Shown here: in pieces, positions 13,419 through 20,738 of the stretch
How positions within the stretch are numbered: position 1 is the first letter of the stretch
Layout: each line of letters begins with the position of its first letter
NCBI GenBank assembly: GCA_964481825.1
Contig: CAYZUE010000018.1
Span: 1 to 20,738, forward strand
Length of the DNA: 20,738 nucleotides
Direction of reading: 5' to 3'
DNA from: CAYZUE01 sp964481825
GTDB lineage: Archaea > Hydrothermarchaeota > Hydrothermarchaeia > Hydrothermarchaeales > JALUUU01
The notes under the pieces: generated by a model
Told to the model about the DNA's origin: nothing
Database searches by the model: none
What the model saw: the letters and a program-made list of their open reading frames with translations, nothing else
Translations under genes and position numbers: made by a program

Positions 13419-13913
13419 TCACTTCTTAGATTCTTTTTGAGATTGTATAATCTTTTTATGAGTCACGCCTACAGACGCACCTTTTCTAAAGGATGTACGT
13501 GTCCTCTGGCCTCGAACAGGTAAACCTTGTTCGTGCCTAATACCTCTATACGATCTAATCTTTCTAAGTCTGTTCAGATCATTTCTTAAACTAATTACTA
13601 AATCCGATCCCGTAACATGAAGATTTTTTCCAGTTGAATAATCTTTCCTTCGATTTAATAACCAAGCAGGCAAATCTTTTTTACCCAAACTATCTAATGA
13701 TTTACTTAATATTTTTACCTCTTCATCAGTTAAATATCCGACTTTTTTGTCAGGATCGAGATTTAAAAGATTGCATAATATTAATCCTGTTCTGGCACCA
13801 ATGCCACGTATCTTACTTATACCTATAGGGATTTTTTTATTACCATCAATGTCAATACTGGCCATTCTAACGATATATTTGAAATCATCTTCTTTTTTAT
13901 CCTTATTCGCCAT
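13419..13913 (-). CDS. rps13: Small ribosomal subunit protein uS13
   Basis: uS13 sits in the head of the small subunit and contacts the large subunit and P-site tRNA. The 164 residues include the helix-two-turns-helix core (KKIPIGISKIRGIGARTG), SYRGIRHEQGLPVRGQRTRT and a basic tail, all family-typical. It has an N-terminal lysine/acidic extension, as in many archaea. The ATG is preceded by GGTGA with five nt spacing. It is the first gene of the rps13-rps4-rps11-rpoD-tRNA-Leu operon, with a promoter about 100 nt upstream. Confidence 0.97.
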   Translation of the reverse strand: MANKDKKEDDFKYIVRMASIDIDGNKKIPIGISKIRGIGARTGLILCNLLNLDPDKKVGYLTDEEVKILSKSLDSLGKKDLPAWLLNRRKDYSTGKNLHVTGSDLVISLRNDLNRLRKIRSYRGIRHEQGLPVRGQRTRTSFRKGASVGVTHKKIIQSQKESKK

Positions 13914-13979
13914 TAATTCACCAGAGCCTATATACCCTATTTAGCTGATACACAATTGTAGTAATACTTCTGTTGTTAC

Positions 13980-13991
13980 AAAAGTACTTTT
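13980..13991. promoter_or_regulatory. 12-bp palindrome at the inferred transcription start of the rps13 operon
   Basis: AAAAGTACTTTT is a perfect palindrome overlapping the start site predicted from the TATA box. A second 8-bp palindrome (ACAATTGT, 13952-13959) lies in the leader. They could be operator sites or part of a leader structure; function is unproven. Confidence 0.4.
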
Positions 13992-14007
13992 CATAGATTA
14001 CTTTAAC

Positions 14008-14015
14008 TATTTAAA
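14008..14015 (-). promoter_or_regulatory. TATA box of the rps13 operon
   Basis: On the minus strand TTTAAATA, preceded by AAAGCC, fits an archaeal TATA box with BRE. Transcription would begin near 13985, giving a leader of about 70 nt before rps13. Confidence 0.6.
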
Positions 14016-14034
14016 GGCTTTGCTTGAAACTGTT

Positions 14035-14039
14035 AAAAA
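14035..14039 (-). terminator. T5 after tRNA-Ser, end of the rpoA2-rps10 operon
   Basis: Five T residues on the minus strand lie 13 nt after the tRNA-Ser 3' end and about 20 nt before the next operon's TATA box, so the two transcription units abut tightly. Confidence 0.45.
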
Positions 14040-14052
14040 GAAATAACGCAAC

Positions 14053-14164
14053 GCCGGGGATGGGATTTGAACCCATGCACTCCATAAGGAGAACAGGCTA
14101 TCTATTTTTTTTATCCGCCTAAAAATTTCCAGGCCTGCGCCCTACCAGGCTAGGCCACCCCGGC
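14053..14164 (-). tRNA. tRNA-Ser (anticodon GGA) with a 27-nt intron
   Basis: This class II tRNA has acceptor GCCGGGG/CCCCGGC and D stem GCCT/GGGC. The anticodon stem is CAGGC/GCCTG, the mature loop is CTGGAAA (anticodon GGA at 14128-14130), the variable arm uses CTCC/GGAG, and the T arm is ATGGG-TTCAAAT-CCCAT. The two halves of the anticodon stem become adjacent only after removing 14100-14126, which lies at the canonical archaeal position 37/38. The mature length is 85 nt, and CCA is not encoded. It follows rps10 by 15 nt and is probably cotranscribed with it. It reads UCC and UCU codons. Confidence 0.94.
14100..14126 (-). other. Intron of tRNA-Ser(GGA)
   Basis: The 27-nt intron starts ATTTTT and ends in AT. 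It would form a bulge-helix-bulge. The outer helix is the anticodon stem and the 3-nt bulges are AAA and ATA. A central helix pairs CTGG of the exon with ATAG of the intron (three of four pairs, one G-A mismatch), and the inner helix is T5/A5. It is the substrate type for the archaeal tRNA-splicing endonuclease. Confidence 0.8.
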
Positions 14165-14179
14165 TTAAATAAAAAGGGA

Positions 14180-14488
14180 TTATGCCCGTAACTCAATTTC
14201 GATGTTAACACCATCAGGGACTTTAACGCGCATTATCTGACGCATAGTACGTTCATCTGCCTCGATATCTATGAGGCGCTTATGGATTCGCATCTCCCAC
14301 CTTTCCCAAGTAGCTGTACCATCCCCTGAAGGTGATTTCCTGACAGGCACCCGTAACCTACGAGTTGGAAGTGGTATTGGCCCAGACATATTTACCCCAG
14401 TTTTCTGAGCAATCTCTTTCACAGACCCACATACATCTTCTAATTTTTCATGGTCTGACGCAGTTAGTTTAATTCTTGCTTTTTGCAT
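14180..14488 (-). CDS. rps10: Small ribosomal subunit protein uS10
   Basis: uS10 is in the head of the 30S subunit. Its 102 residues match the archaeal/eukaryotic (S20e-like) form: KARIKLTASDHEKLEDVC, SGPIPLPTRRLRVPVRKSP and the conserved WERWEMRIHKRLIDI. The start is ATG, with only a weak GTGAA upstream. It lies six nt after the EF1A stop, in the usual archaeal tuf-rps10 order, and is followed by tRNA-Ser. Confidence 0.97.
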   Translation of the reverse strand: MQKARIKLTASDHEKLEDVCGSVKEIAQKTGVNMSGPIPLPTRRLRVPVRKSPSGDGTATWERWEMRIHKRLIDIEADERTMRQIMRVKVPDGVNIEIELRA

Positions 14489-14494
14489 ACAATT

Positions 14495-15781
14495 TCACTT
14501 TGACGGAGTTATATCAACAACCATACCAGCAGCTATAGTAGTTCCCATATCCCTTATTGCAAATCTACCCATCTGCGGGATTTCTTTAACTTTTTCAATA
14601 ACCATTGGTCTAGTAGGTTCTATTCGAATAACACCGGCATCTCCTGATTTAAGAAATTTCGGATCTTTTTCAAGTACATTACCTGTTTTTGGATCGAGTT
14701 TACTTATAAGTTCTGTAACTTTACATGCAATCTGTGCTGTATGTGAGTGAAAAACGGGAGTATAACCCACTGTCACTGCACTTGGATGCTGGAGTATAAC
14801 AACCTGAGCAGAAAAACTCTTTGCCACAGTTGGTGGTTTTTTAGTATGTCCACATACGTCGCCTCGTCGGATGTCTTTCTTTCCAACACCCCGAACATTA
14901 AAACCTACATTATCTCCAGGTTCAGCTTTTGGTATGACCTCATGATGCATCTCGATAGTTTTTACTTCACCGTTAGCGCCTACAGGCTCAAAAGTTACAG
15001 CGTCGCCTATTTTCATTACACCCGTTTCTACTCTACCAACTGGAACTGTACCTATCCCCGTAATAGAATATACATCTTGTATTGGCAACCTTAGGGGCAA
15101 TTTGGTGGGTTTCTCAGGTACCTTCAATGAATCAATAGCACCTATCAATGTTTGTCCATCAAACCACTCAAGATTTTTACCTTTAGCAATTATATTATCC
15201 CCCTTTAACCCTGACATTGCTACATAACTAATTTGTTCTGGTTTGTATCCTACCATTTGGAATAGTTTTTTAAGGCTAGACTGCGTTTCCGAATATTTCT
15301 TCTCCGCAAATTTTACTGAATCCATTTTATTGATACCTACAATTAACTGAGTAATTCCAAGAGTACGAGCAAGGAATATATGTTCTTTAGTCTGTGGCAT
15401 TAGCCCCCCCTTGTCATCACGCTGAGCTACGTCAACAACAAGTACTGCAGCATCAGCTTGTGAAGCTCCTGTAATCATATTTTTTACAAAGTCCCGATGC
15501 CCAGGAGCATCGATTATTGTAAAGTAGAATTTATCTGTTTCCATTTTATTATGGGCAATGTCAATAGTTATGCCACGTTGACGCTCTTCTTTGAGTCTAT
15601 CCATAACCCAAGCAAATTCGAAAGTAGGCTTACCCATCTTCTCAGCCTCTTCTTTATATTGTTTAATTATATGTTCACCAATATCTCCTTTTTCAAATAG
15701 TAATCTACCAACTGTTGTGGATTTTCCATGATCCACATGTCCAATGAATACTAAATTCAAATGTGGTTTTTGTGCCGCCAT
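14495..15781 (-). CDS. tuf: Translation elongation factor 1 alpha (aEF1A)
   Basis: aEF1A is the GTPase that brings aminoacyl-tRNA to the ribosomal A site. The 428 residues have the G domain with GHVDHGKST (residues 14-22), DAPGHRDF and NKMD, followed by two beta-barrel domains. The archaeal/eukaryotic mark is the long switch region with ERQRGITIDIAHNKME. The C-terminal part contains GVIRIEPTRPMVIEK and GRFAIRDMGTTIAAG. The ATG is preceded by GGAGGTAAT. It lies 11 nt after the EF2 gene in the str-type operon. Confidence 0.98.
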   Translation of the reverse strand: MAAQKPHLNLVFIGHVDHGKSTTVGRLLFEKGDIGEHIIKQYKEEAEKMGKPTFEFAWVMDRLKEERQRGITIDIAHNKMETDKFYFTIIDAPGHRDFVKNMITGASQADAAVLVVDVAQRDDKGGLMPQTKEHIFLARTLGITQLIVGINKMDSVKFAEKKYSETQSSLKKLFQMVGYKPEQISYVAMSGLKGDNIIAKGKNLEWFDGQTLIGAIDSLKVPEKPTKLPLRLPIQDVYSITGIGTVPVGRVETGVMKIGDAVTFEPVGANGEVKTIEMHHEVIPKAEPGDNVGFNVRGVGKKDIRRGDVCGHTKKPPTVAKSFSAQVVILQHPSAVTVGYTPVFHSHTAQIACKVTELISKLDPKTGNVLEKDPKFLKSGDAGVIRIEPTRPMVIEKVKEIPQMGRFAIRDMGTTIAAGMVVDITPSK

Positions 15782-15792
15782 CTAATTACCTC

Positions 15793-17961
15793 CTATACCT
15801 TCGTAAATAATCCTTTTCTCTTTTTAATGTTTCTAATTAATCCTTCTTGAAGTTCCTCTGGTAGTTTCTCGAACCCAATAAATTCAGTTGTCCATAAAGC
15901 CCGCCCTTCAGTTGCAGATCTAATATCACCGGCAAATCCGAACATTTCAGCTATAGGGCACGATGACTCAATTATATTCATATCTTCTTTTTGTTGCATA
16001 TCTACTATTTGACCTCGTCTACTCTGGATTTCTCGAGTAGCTGCACCCATGTAGTCTAAAGGTGCATGGATAAATACCTTTTGTTTGGGTTCTAAAAGAT
16101 GAGCCCTGCCTTGCATCATAGCCTCTCTAATGGCATCTCTTGTAGCCGGGATAACTTGAGCTGGGCCACGATGTATTGCATCTTCGTGTAGTTTTGAATC
16201 CGTGAGCTTTACTTTTAGTCCAAAAACCTTTTCTTTAGCTAAAGGACCATTATCAACGGCCTCATGAAATCCTTCTTTTATCAGCCCCATAACTTCATTG
16301 AGATATTGAATACCCTTTGTAACATTAGTGAGGATATTATTCTCATATACTTCAACTATTCCACGAGCATCTTTTTTATTCATGCCCGCTACTTCAAATG
16401 CCTTACTTAGTTCCTTACCTTTAAGCCTAGAAGTATTTAAATCTCCGGAAATCATTGCATCAAAAGCGGATTTATCTATAGGTTCAACTACAAAGTAAAA
16501 TTTATTGTGTTTATTAGGGGATTTTCCTTCTATTTCGGGGGATATATCACCAACTGTTTCTCTATAAACTACAATTGGAGGAGAAACATCTATTGGGACT
16601 CCTTTCTCTTGAATCCGATAAGCAATAATATCCAAATGAAGCTCCCCCATACCTGATAGTAAATGCTCACCTGTTTCCTCGTCTATCTGAACTCTAATCG
16701 TAGGATCTTCTCTAGCTATTATGTGGAGAACTTCAATAAGCTTGGGTAAATCCCTCATATTTTTAGCCTCAACTGCAACAGTAACTACAGGTTCTGAGGT
16801 ATACGACATCTCTTCGAATGGCTCAATAGGGTTCTCAACTTCAGTAACGGTTTCTCCGGCTCTAACATTTTTCAATCCAGTAACCATCGCTATATTCCCC
16901 GAAACCACGTGTTCCGTCGCCATCCGTTCAGGCCCAAAATATACTCCAACTTGCTGAGTTCTTGTTTTTAATTTACTATTTATCATATAGACTTCTTTAC
17001 TTTTTTTAATAGTACCTGAGAATATTCTACCTGTAGCAACCTCTCCTGCTTGGGGATCAATAGATAAATCTGTAACCATCATTGCTAACTTCCCTTTGGG
17101 ATCGCAATTAATCATCGCTAATGATTGGTTACTTTTAGCATCTCCATGCCAAATGTTCGGAATTCTGTATTTCTGAGCTACATTTGGAGTTGGGAGATGG
17201 CTGATTACCATATCAAGGATAACCTCATGAACTTTGGCTTTATTTGCTAGTTCTTTCTGCTTTCCTTGAACATTATATTCGATGATATCTTTGAATGTAA
17301 TCCCATTTTCTTGCATTCGAGGAACATTAATTGCCCATTGATTATAAGCCGAGCCAAAGGCTACACTTCCATCTTCGACTCGGACCTGCCATTTATCTTT
17401 AAACTCTTTAGATGCCATATTCTTTATAATTTTATTAAAGTTTGCAATGATTTTCACAAATCTTTGTTGCATAGCTTCAGGTGTCAATTTAAGTTCATTT
17501 ATCAGTCTATCAGCTTTATTAATGAATAATGTAGGTTTTACATGCTCTTTCAATGCTTGTCTGAGAACCGTTTCAGTTTGAGGCATGATACCTTCAACTG
17601 CACACACTACAACAACAACACCATCTACAGCACGCATGGCTCTTGTGACATCCCCTCCAAAATCCACATGTCCTGGAGTATCAATCATATTTATGAGAAA
17701 TTGATCATTTTTATATTCATGAACCATGGAAACGTTTGCAGCATCGATAGTGATTCCCCTAGACTGTTCTAGTTCATCTGAATCTAAGTAAAGCTGTTGG
17801 CCTGCAAGTTCTTCAGATATCATTCCTGCACCAGCTAAAATGTTATCACTAAGAGTTGTTTTTCCATGGTCAATATGGGCCACGATTCCCATGTTTCGAA
17901 TCCTTTTAGGCTTATCCATAAGTTTTATTATCTCCTCTGCCATCTGTTCACGTCGTCCCAT
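15793..17961 (-). CDS. fusA: Translation elongation factor 2 (aEF2), diphthamide target
   Basis: aEF2 is the GTPase driving translocation of tRNA and mRNA. The 722-residue protein has the G1 loop AHIDHGKTT (residues 28-36), ESRGITID-like switch (EQSRGITIDAA), DTPGHVDFGGD and NKADRL. Domains II to V follow. The domain IV tip contains DAIHRGPAQ, in which His597 (codon 16171-16173) is the diphthamide site. This agrees with dph6 at 10243-10917 and shows that the substrate side of the pathway is intact. The ATG has a GGTGA site. The gene lies 31 nt after rps7, and the gap holds a run of about ten T on the coding strand before the ribosome site, which could weakly attenuate transcription. Confidence 0.98.
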   Translation of the reverse strand: MGRREQMAEEIIKLMDKPKRIRNMGIVAHIDHGKTTLSDNILAGAGMISEELAGQQLYLDSDELEQSRGITIDAANVSMVHEYKNDQFLINMIDTPGHVDFGGDVTRAMRAVDGVVVVVCAVEGIMPQTETVLRQALKEHVKPTLFINKADRLINELKLTPEAMQQRFVKIIANFNKIIKNMASKEFKDKWQVRVEDGSVAFGSAYNQWAINVPRMQENGITFKDIIEYNVQGKQKELANKAKVHEVILDMVISHLPTPNVAQKYRIPNIWHGDAKSNQSLAMINCDPKGKLAMMVTDLSIDPQAGEVATGRIFSGTIKKSKEVYMINSKLKTRTQQVGVYFGPERMATEHVVSGNIAMVTGLKNVRAGETVTEVENPIEPFEEMSYTSEPVVTVAVEAKNMRDLPKLIEVLHIIAREDPTIRVQIDEETGEHLLSGMGELHLDIIAYRIQEKGVPIDVSPPIVVYRETVGDISPEIEGKSPNKHNKFYFVVEPIDKSAFDAMISGDLNTSRLKGKELSKAFEVAGMNKKDARGIVEVYENNILTNVTKGIQYLNEVMGLIKEGFHEAVDNGPLAKEKVFGLKVKLTDSKLHEDAIHRGPAQVIPATRDAIREAMMQGRAHLLEPKQKVFIHAPLDYMGAATREIQSRRGQIVDMQQKEDMNIIESSCPIAEMFGFAGDIRSATEGRALWTTEFIGFEKLPEELQEGLIRNIKKRKGLFTKV

Positions 17962-17992
17962 AATTATTCACCTTTATTTTCAAAAAAAAAAA

Positions 17993-18583
17993 TTAGCGTG
18001 CAGCCTTGGCAATTCTTTCTATCTCCTCTTTCTTAGAAATTGAATTGCATTTAATATCGTATTTGGCAGCTGCAATAATCTCTTCAGCAAGACACAAACC
18101 AATAGATTTCTTATTTTTAAATGCTGCTTTTGAAGCACTCACACAAATTAATCTAATTGCTACATCAAGTCTACGTTGAGGGGAAACATCCACACTCTGA
18201 AAGTAGGAGATACCCCCATATTTGATTCTAGTAGTCTCTTCACGTGGTGAAGCATTTGAAAGTGCATCAACTACAACTTGAATAGGATTTTTTTTAGTCC
18301 TTTTTTCAACAGTTTCTAAAGCTTCTCGAATTATCCGAAAGGCCATTGGTTTTTTCCCTGTGTTTCTACCACTAGGCCTTCTGTGCTTTTTTCCATCATG
18401 ACCAGTCACAGTGATTTTATTAACGATTCTTTCTACAATAGAGACTTCAGATTTACCGAAAGGTTTAACATGCCTACCACCTTGATGGGGGAGATAATAC
18501 GGTTTAAGATTTATATAATTTCTAAGACCTGGGTCCTTTACTTTGACCGTTTCAGTACCCCATATTCCAAAAATTTTAACCAT
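17993..18583 (-). CDS. rps7: Small ribosomal subunit protein uS7
   Basis: uS7 is a primary 16S rRNA binder that organises the head of the small subunit. The 196 residues show the archaeal N-terminal extension (FGIWGTETVKVKDPGL), GRHVKPFGKSEVSIVERIVN, and the conserved PREETTRIKYGGISYFQSVD and SPQRRLDVAIRLI. The ATG is supported by GGTGA with five nt spacing. It is four nt from rps12, in the standard S12-S7-EF2-EF1A order. Confidence 0.97.
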   Translation of the reverse strand: MVKIFGIWGTETVKVKDPGLRNYINLKPYYLPHQGGRHVKPFGKSEVSIVERIVNKITVTGHDGKKHRRPSGRNTGKKPMAFRIIREALETVEKRTKKNPIQVVVDALSNASPREETTRIKYGGISYFQSVDVSPQRRLDVAIRLICVSASKAAFKNKKSIGLCLAEEIIAAAKYDIKCNSISKKEEIERIAKAAR

Positions 18584-18587
18584 AAAA

Positions 18588-19025
18588 TCACCTTATTGGC
18601 TTTTCCTTTCTTCCTCTTACCATTTCTTCTAAAGAAACATTATTCACTTTTATAACTTTGAACCTGACTCCAGGTATATCTCCCATACTTCCACCTTTTC
18701 GCCCACCTATACCATCAATAACTACCTCATCATGCTCATCAATAAAGTTAATAGCACCATCCCCTGGAGTAAATGCCGTAACTTGTCGCCCACTTTTAAT
18801 AAGTTGGACTCTAACACACTTTCTAATTGCTGAATTAGGTTGCTTAGCTTCAATACCAACTTTCTCAAGTACAATGCCTCTTGCCATTGGAGCTCCTTCT
18901 AATGGGTTTGATTTTTCTTTAAGCTTCAAAACCCTACTCCTATACTTAGGGCTATTCCATCTAAATTGTCTACGATTATTTTTTAACTTTCGACCCGCGA
19001 ATTCACCCGTTGCTTTTTTAGCCAT
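18588..19025 (-). CDS. rps12: Small ribosomal subunit protein uS12
   Basis: uS12 is in the decoding centre and controls accuracy. The 145-residue archaeal form shows the conserved KQPNSAIRKCVRVQLIKSG and the loop GDGAINFIDEHDEVVIDGIGG, with a GDIPGVRFKVIKVN C-terminal region. The start ATG follows a GAGGTT site that overlaps the nusA stop, so the two are closely coupled. Confidence 0.97.
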   Translation of the reverse strand: MAKKATGEFAGRKLKNNRRQFRWNSPKYRSRVLKLKEKSNPLEGAPMARGIVLEKVGIEAKQPNSAIRKCVRVQLIKSGRQVTAFTPGDGAINFIDEHDEVVIDGIGGRKGGSMGDIPGVRFKVIKVNNVSLEEMVRGRKEKPIR

Positions 19026-19034
19026 ATTCTAACC

Positions 19035-19463
19035 TCATTCAATAGTTAATTCGCTGATATTGTGATATCGCATAGATAAAAGCTTTGCCATTGAAAGAAA
19101 ATGATTGCCTCTTGAAAAAACGGAAAGTTTATCTCTCTCATCTATCCCAACCTTCGCCACTTTTTTATCTTCACCTTCATTGATACGAACATCTGTAACC
19201 CTTAAAGGATGAAATACATTCTTAATAAATTCTCTGGGATTATTAGAATATTCAATAATGCCTATTTTTTTTCCCAAGGATCTACTAACTTGTTGTATAT
19301 GTTTACCTTTCTTCCCAATTGCCAAGCCCATATCACCGGCTTTAACAACAAAAAAGATTTTATTTTCATACGCATCCGCTATACAGTCAACAGTAACAGC
19401 CCCGGTTATTTTCTCAAAAAGTGATATATAACCAATGTCACTTGAAGAAAGCTTTATCTCCAT
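19035..19463 (-). CDS. nusA: NusA-like KH-domain transcription factor
   Basis: Archaeal NusA is a short relative of the bacterial elongation/termination factor, made only of KH RNA-binding modules. This 142-residue protein has a GLAIGKKGKHIQQVSRSLG loop (the GxxG of the first KH domain) and a second KH-like half containing VRVTDVRINEG-type residues (LRVTDVRINEGEDKKVAKVGID). Its place between L30e and S12 is the usual archaeal order. A GAGGG site eight nt upstream supports the ATG. Its role in archaeal transcription is not well defined. Confidence 0.93.
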   Translation of the reverse strand: MEIKLSSSDIGYISLFEKITGAVTVDCIADAYENKIFFVVKAGDMGLAIGKKGKHIQQVSRSLGKKIGIIEYSNNPREFIKNVFHPLRVTDVRINEGEDKKVAKVGIDERDKLSVFSRGNHFLSMAKLLSMRYHNISELTIE

Positions 19464-19467
19464 AAGA

Positions 19468-19767
19468 TTACCCTCTTATGAGATCTAGAATATTAGACTC
19501 ACCTGCTTCAAGAATTCCCAGCATTGATACAATAAAAGGTTTCCCACAAACAGAACCAAGTTCTATGCTAGATCCAGGATACTCATAAATAAAAATTTTC
19601 TTAATATCCGTATATCGAATTAATTCTTTTTTAGTATCTGGTTTACAATTAGAAGAAACAACCGCTAATTTAAATTTGTCAGAACGTAAAGTTCTTAGTG
19701 TGTGTCTCTCTCCAAGGACAACTTTCCCGGTATCTATAGCGTCTCTGATAGATCTCTCAATATTCAT
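19468..19767 (-). CDS. rpl30e: Ribosomal protein L30e family
   Basis: This 99-residue protein has the L7Ae/L30e fold. It begins with an N-terminal helix (IERSIRDAIDTGKVVLGERHTLRTL), then KLAVVSSNCKPDTKKELIRY, a hydrophobic IFIYEYPGSS strand, and VCGKPFIVSMLGILEAG. In archaea L30e sits between the polymerase A'' gene and nusA, as here. The ATG overlaps the rpoA2 stop (ATGA), showing translational coupling. L30e binds kink-turn RNA in the large subunit. Confidence 0.95.
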   Translation of the reverse strand: MNIERSIRDAIDTGKVVLGERHTLRTLRSDKFKLAVVSSNCKPDTKKELIRYTDIKKIFIYEYPGSSIELGSVCGKPFIVSMLGILEAGESNILDLIRG

Positions 19768-20738
19768 TCAGAACGCTCCTTTTTTTTAGCTTCTCCTTTC
19801 TTCATAACCAATCCGACCATTCCTGTACCTAAACTTACTGGTCTGCCAACAATAACGTTTTCTACAATTCCAGACAGATCATCAGTGTCCCCACAAATAC
19901 CTGCAGTTAAAAGATGATCCACTGTAATTTCGAAAGCCGCCCTAGCTAAAACTGAAGCCTTTTGCCCGGAGACACCATGTCGTCCAATTGATGTTACAGT
20001 ACCGTTAACAGTCATCATATCTGAGAGTAACATAAGATGCCTCACGTCAACTGTTAGTCCTTGCTCATCAAGGACTCCTAAAGTTTCATTGATTATTGCA
20101 TTTCTAGCAGCTTCAATTCCCAAAACACTTTCTATCTCCAGCACATCATTAGTTTTAGTTTTACTAATATCAACACCTTTAATTTTAAGCACTTCCTTAA
20201 GGTTTGAACCTTCAGTATGAATTATATATTCCTCTCCCTCCCTACGCATTACCACTCTAATAATACCTTTAATACCTGTAAAATAAACATCCCTTGCCTT
20301 ATTACTAAGCTTACGTAATTCTTTTATTGAAGACTTTTTAGAAACAATAGAAATAGATTTTGCATCCCATTCCTTAACTTTAATCTTAGATTTATTTAAT
20401 TTTTCAACAATATCCTCGGAAGATACCTTAAGCTCTTTTAATTCAGATTTATTTAGAAGTAATTTAACTATAGAGTCTAATCTGTCAATCTCCGTATTTT
20501 CTATTAAATCTCCAACTTTAACATTTTCAATCGCTAACGCTACCTTCTTAGCTTTTTTTTCATTTCCGGCATAACTCTTATCAAGGAAGATTGTCATTGT
20601 TGGTGTAGAAGGAATCTTTCTAGCATCAACTAATTCTATCATTCTTGGAAGACCTAAAGTAACATTTAACTCTGCTACACCCGCATAATGGAAAGTTCTC
20701 ATTGTCATTTGAGTTGAAGGTTCACCCATACTTTGAGC
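19764..20738 (-). CDS. rpoA2: RNA polymerase subunit A'' (or C-terminal part of an unsplit A), N-terminus outside window
   Basis: This is the C-terminal part of the largest RNA polymerase subunit (beta'/Rpb1 counterpart), which helps form the active centre, including the trigger loop. The frame is open through base 20738. The last codons read AQS before MGEPSTQMTMRTFHYAGVAE, the conserved trigger-loop block, so the Met at 20729 is internal and the gene continues beyond the window. NVTLGLPRMIELVDARKIPSTP and the C-terminal HLMLLSDMMTVNGTVTSIGRHGVSG with FEITVDHLL are conserved. Because the start is outside, it is not possible to say whether the gene is a separate A'' or the end of a fused A. 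It overlaps rpl30e by ATGA. Confidence 0.97.
   Translation of the reverse strand, partial: AQSMGEPSTQMTMRTFHYAGVAELNVTLGLPRMIELVDARKIPSTPTMTIFLDKSYAGNEKKAKKVALAIENVKVGDLIENTEIDRLDSIVKLLLNKSELKELKVSSEDIVEKLNKSKIKVKEWDAKSISIVSKKSSIKELRKLSNKARDVYFTGIKGIIRVVMRREGEEYIIHTEGSNLKEVLKIKGVDISKTKTNDVLEIESVLGIEAARNAIINETLGVLDEQGLTVDVRHLMLLSDMMTVNGTVTSIGRHGVSGQKASVLARAAFEITVDHLLTAGICGDTDDLSGIVENVIVGRPVSLGTGMVGLVMKKGEAKKKERSE

Noticed and set aside
13928..13937. TATA-like run 15-20 nt before rps13
   Set aside because: Initiation about 25 nt downstream would fall inside the coding region; the box at 14008-14015 fits better.
18658..19032. 124-codon frame antisense to rps12
   Set aside because: It is the mirror of a conserved ribosomal protein gene; its proline/serine-rich translation is a codon-bias shadow.
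1..20738. CRISPR array, insertion sequence, prophage or integrated element
   Set aside because: No regularly spaced repeats, transposase, integrase or terminal inverted repeats were seen, and neither tRNA is followed by a duplicated 3' end.

Overview
The window is archaeal chromosomal DNA, visibly A+T-rich. It carries archaeal-type S-adenosylmethionine synthetase, Alba, two-repeat TATA-binding protein, aIF2-beta, RNA polymerase subunits D and A'', diphthamide enzyme Dph6, elongation factor 2 with its diphthamide histidine, and a tRNA-Ser interrupted by a short bulge-helix-bulge-type intron. Lone or first genes often have a TATA-like box about 26-28 nt before the start codon (leaderless transcripts), while genes inside operons carry GGAGG or GGTGA Shine-Dalgarno sites. 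The phylum cannot be fixed by eye. A TRAM-bearing aIF2-beta would fit a euryarchaeal, perhaps Thermoplasmata-like, lineage, but this is only a guess. The gene for RNA polymerase A'' runs off the right edge, so whether subunit A is split cannot be read here.

Left third (1-6431): the 3' part of the S-adenosylmethionine synthetase gene; a membrane-anchored SppA peptidase; divergent alba and tbp sharing a 278-bp control region; aIF2-beta directly after tbp; then metG on the minus strand, back-to-back with a free-standing tRNA-binding OB-fold gene that duplicates MetRS's own C-terminal domain.

Middle (6510-11529): an accessory-looking metabolic block. A PLP-dependent class V aminotransferase-fold enzyme and a cobalamin-binding-domain radical SAM enzyme overlap by ATGA on the minus strand. 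Divergent from them lies another ATGA-overlapping pair: a methylthioadenosine/S-adenosylhomocysteine/5'-deoxyadenosine deaminase and the diphthamide amidase Dph6. A zinc-ribbon/Hsp20-like protein converges on dph6.

Right half (11678-20738): two consecutive minus-strand information-processing operons. The upstream one reads rpoA2-rpl30e-nusA-rps12-rps7-EF2-EF1A-rps10-tRNA-Ser(GGA). The downstream one reads rps13-rps4-rps11-rpoD-tRNA-Leu(GAG). Each ends in a class II tRNA gene a few bases after the last coding region, followed by a short T-run. The usual archaeal continuation after rpoD (L18e-L13-S9-rpoN) is absent.

Functional links include S-adenosylmethionine chemistry (its synthetase, a radical SAM enzyme and a deaminase for its nucleoside by-products), diphthamide formation (Dph6 and its target EF2), and initiation (MetRS and aIF2-beta). 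No insertion sequence, CRISPR array, prophage or origin was recognised, and no stretch above 300 bases lacks a gene.
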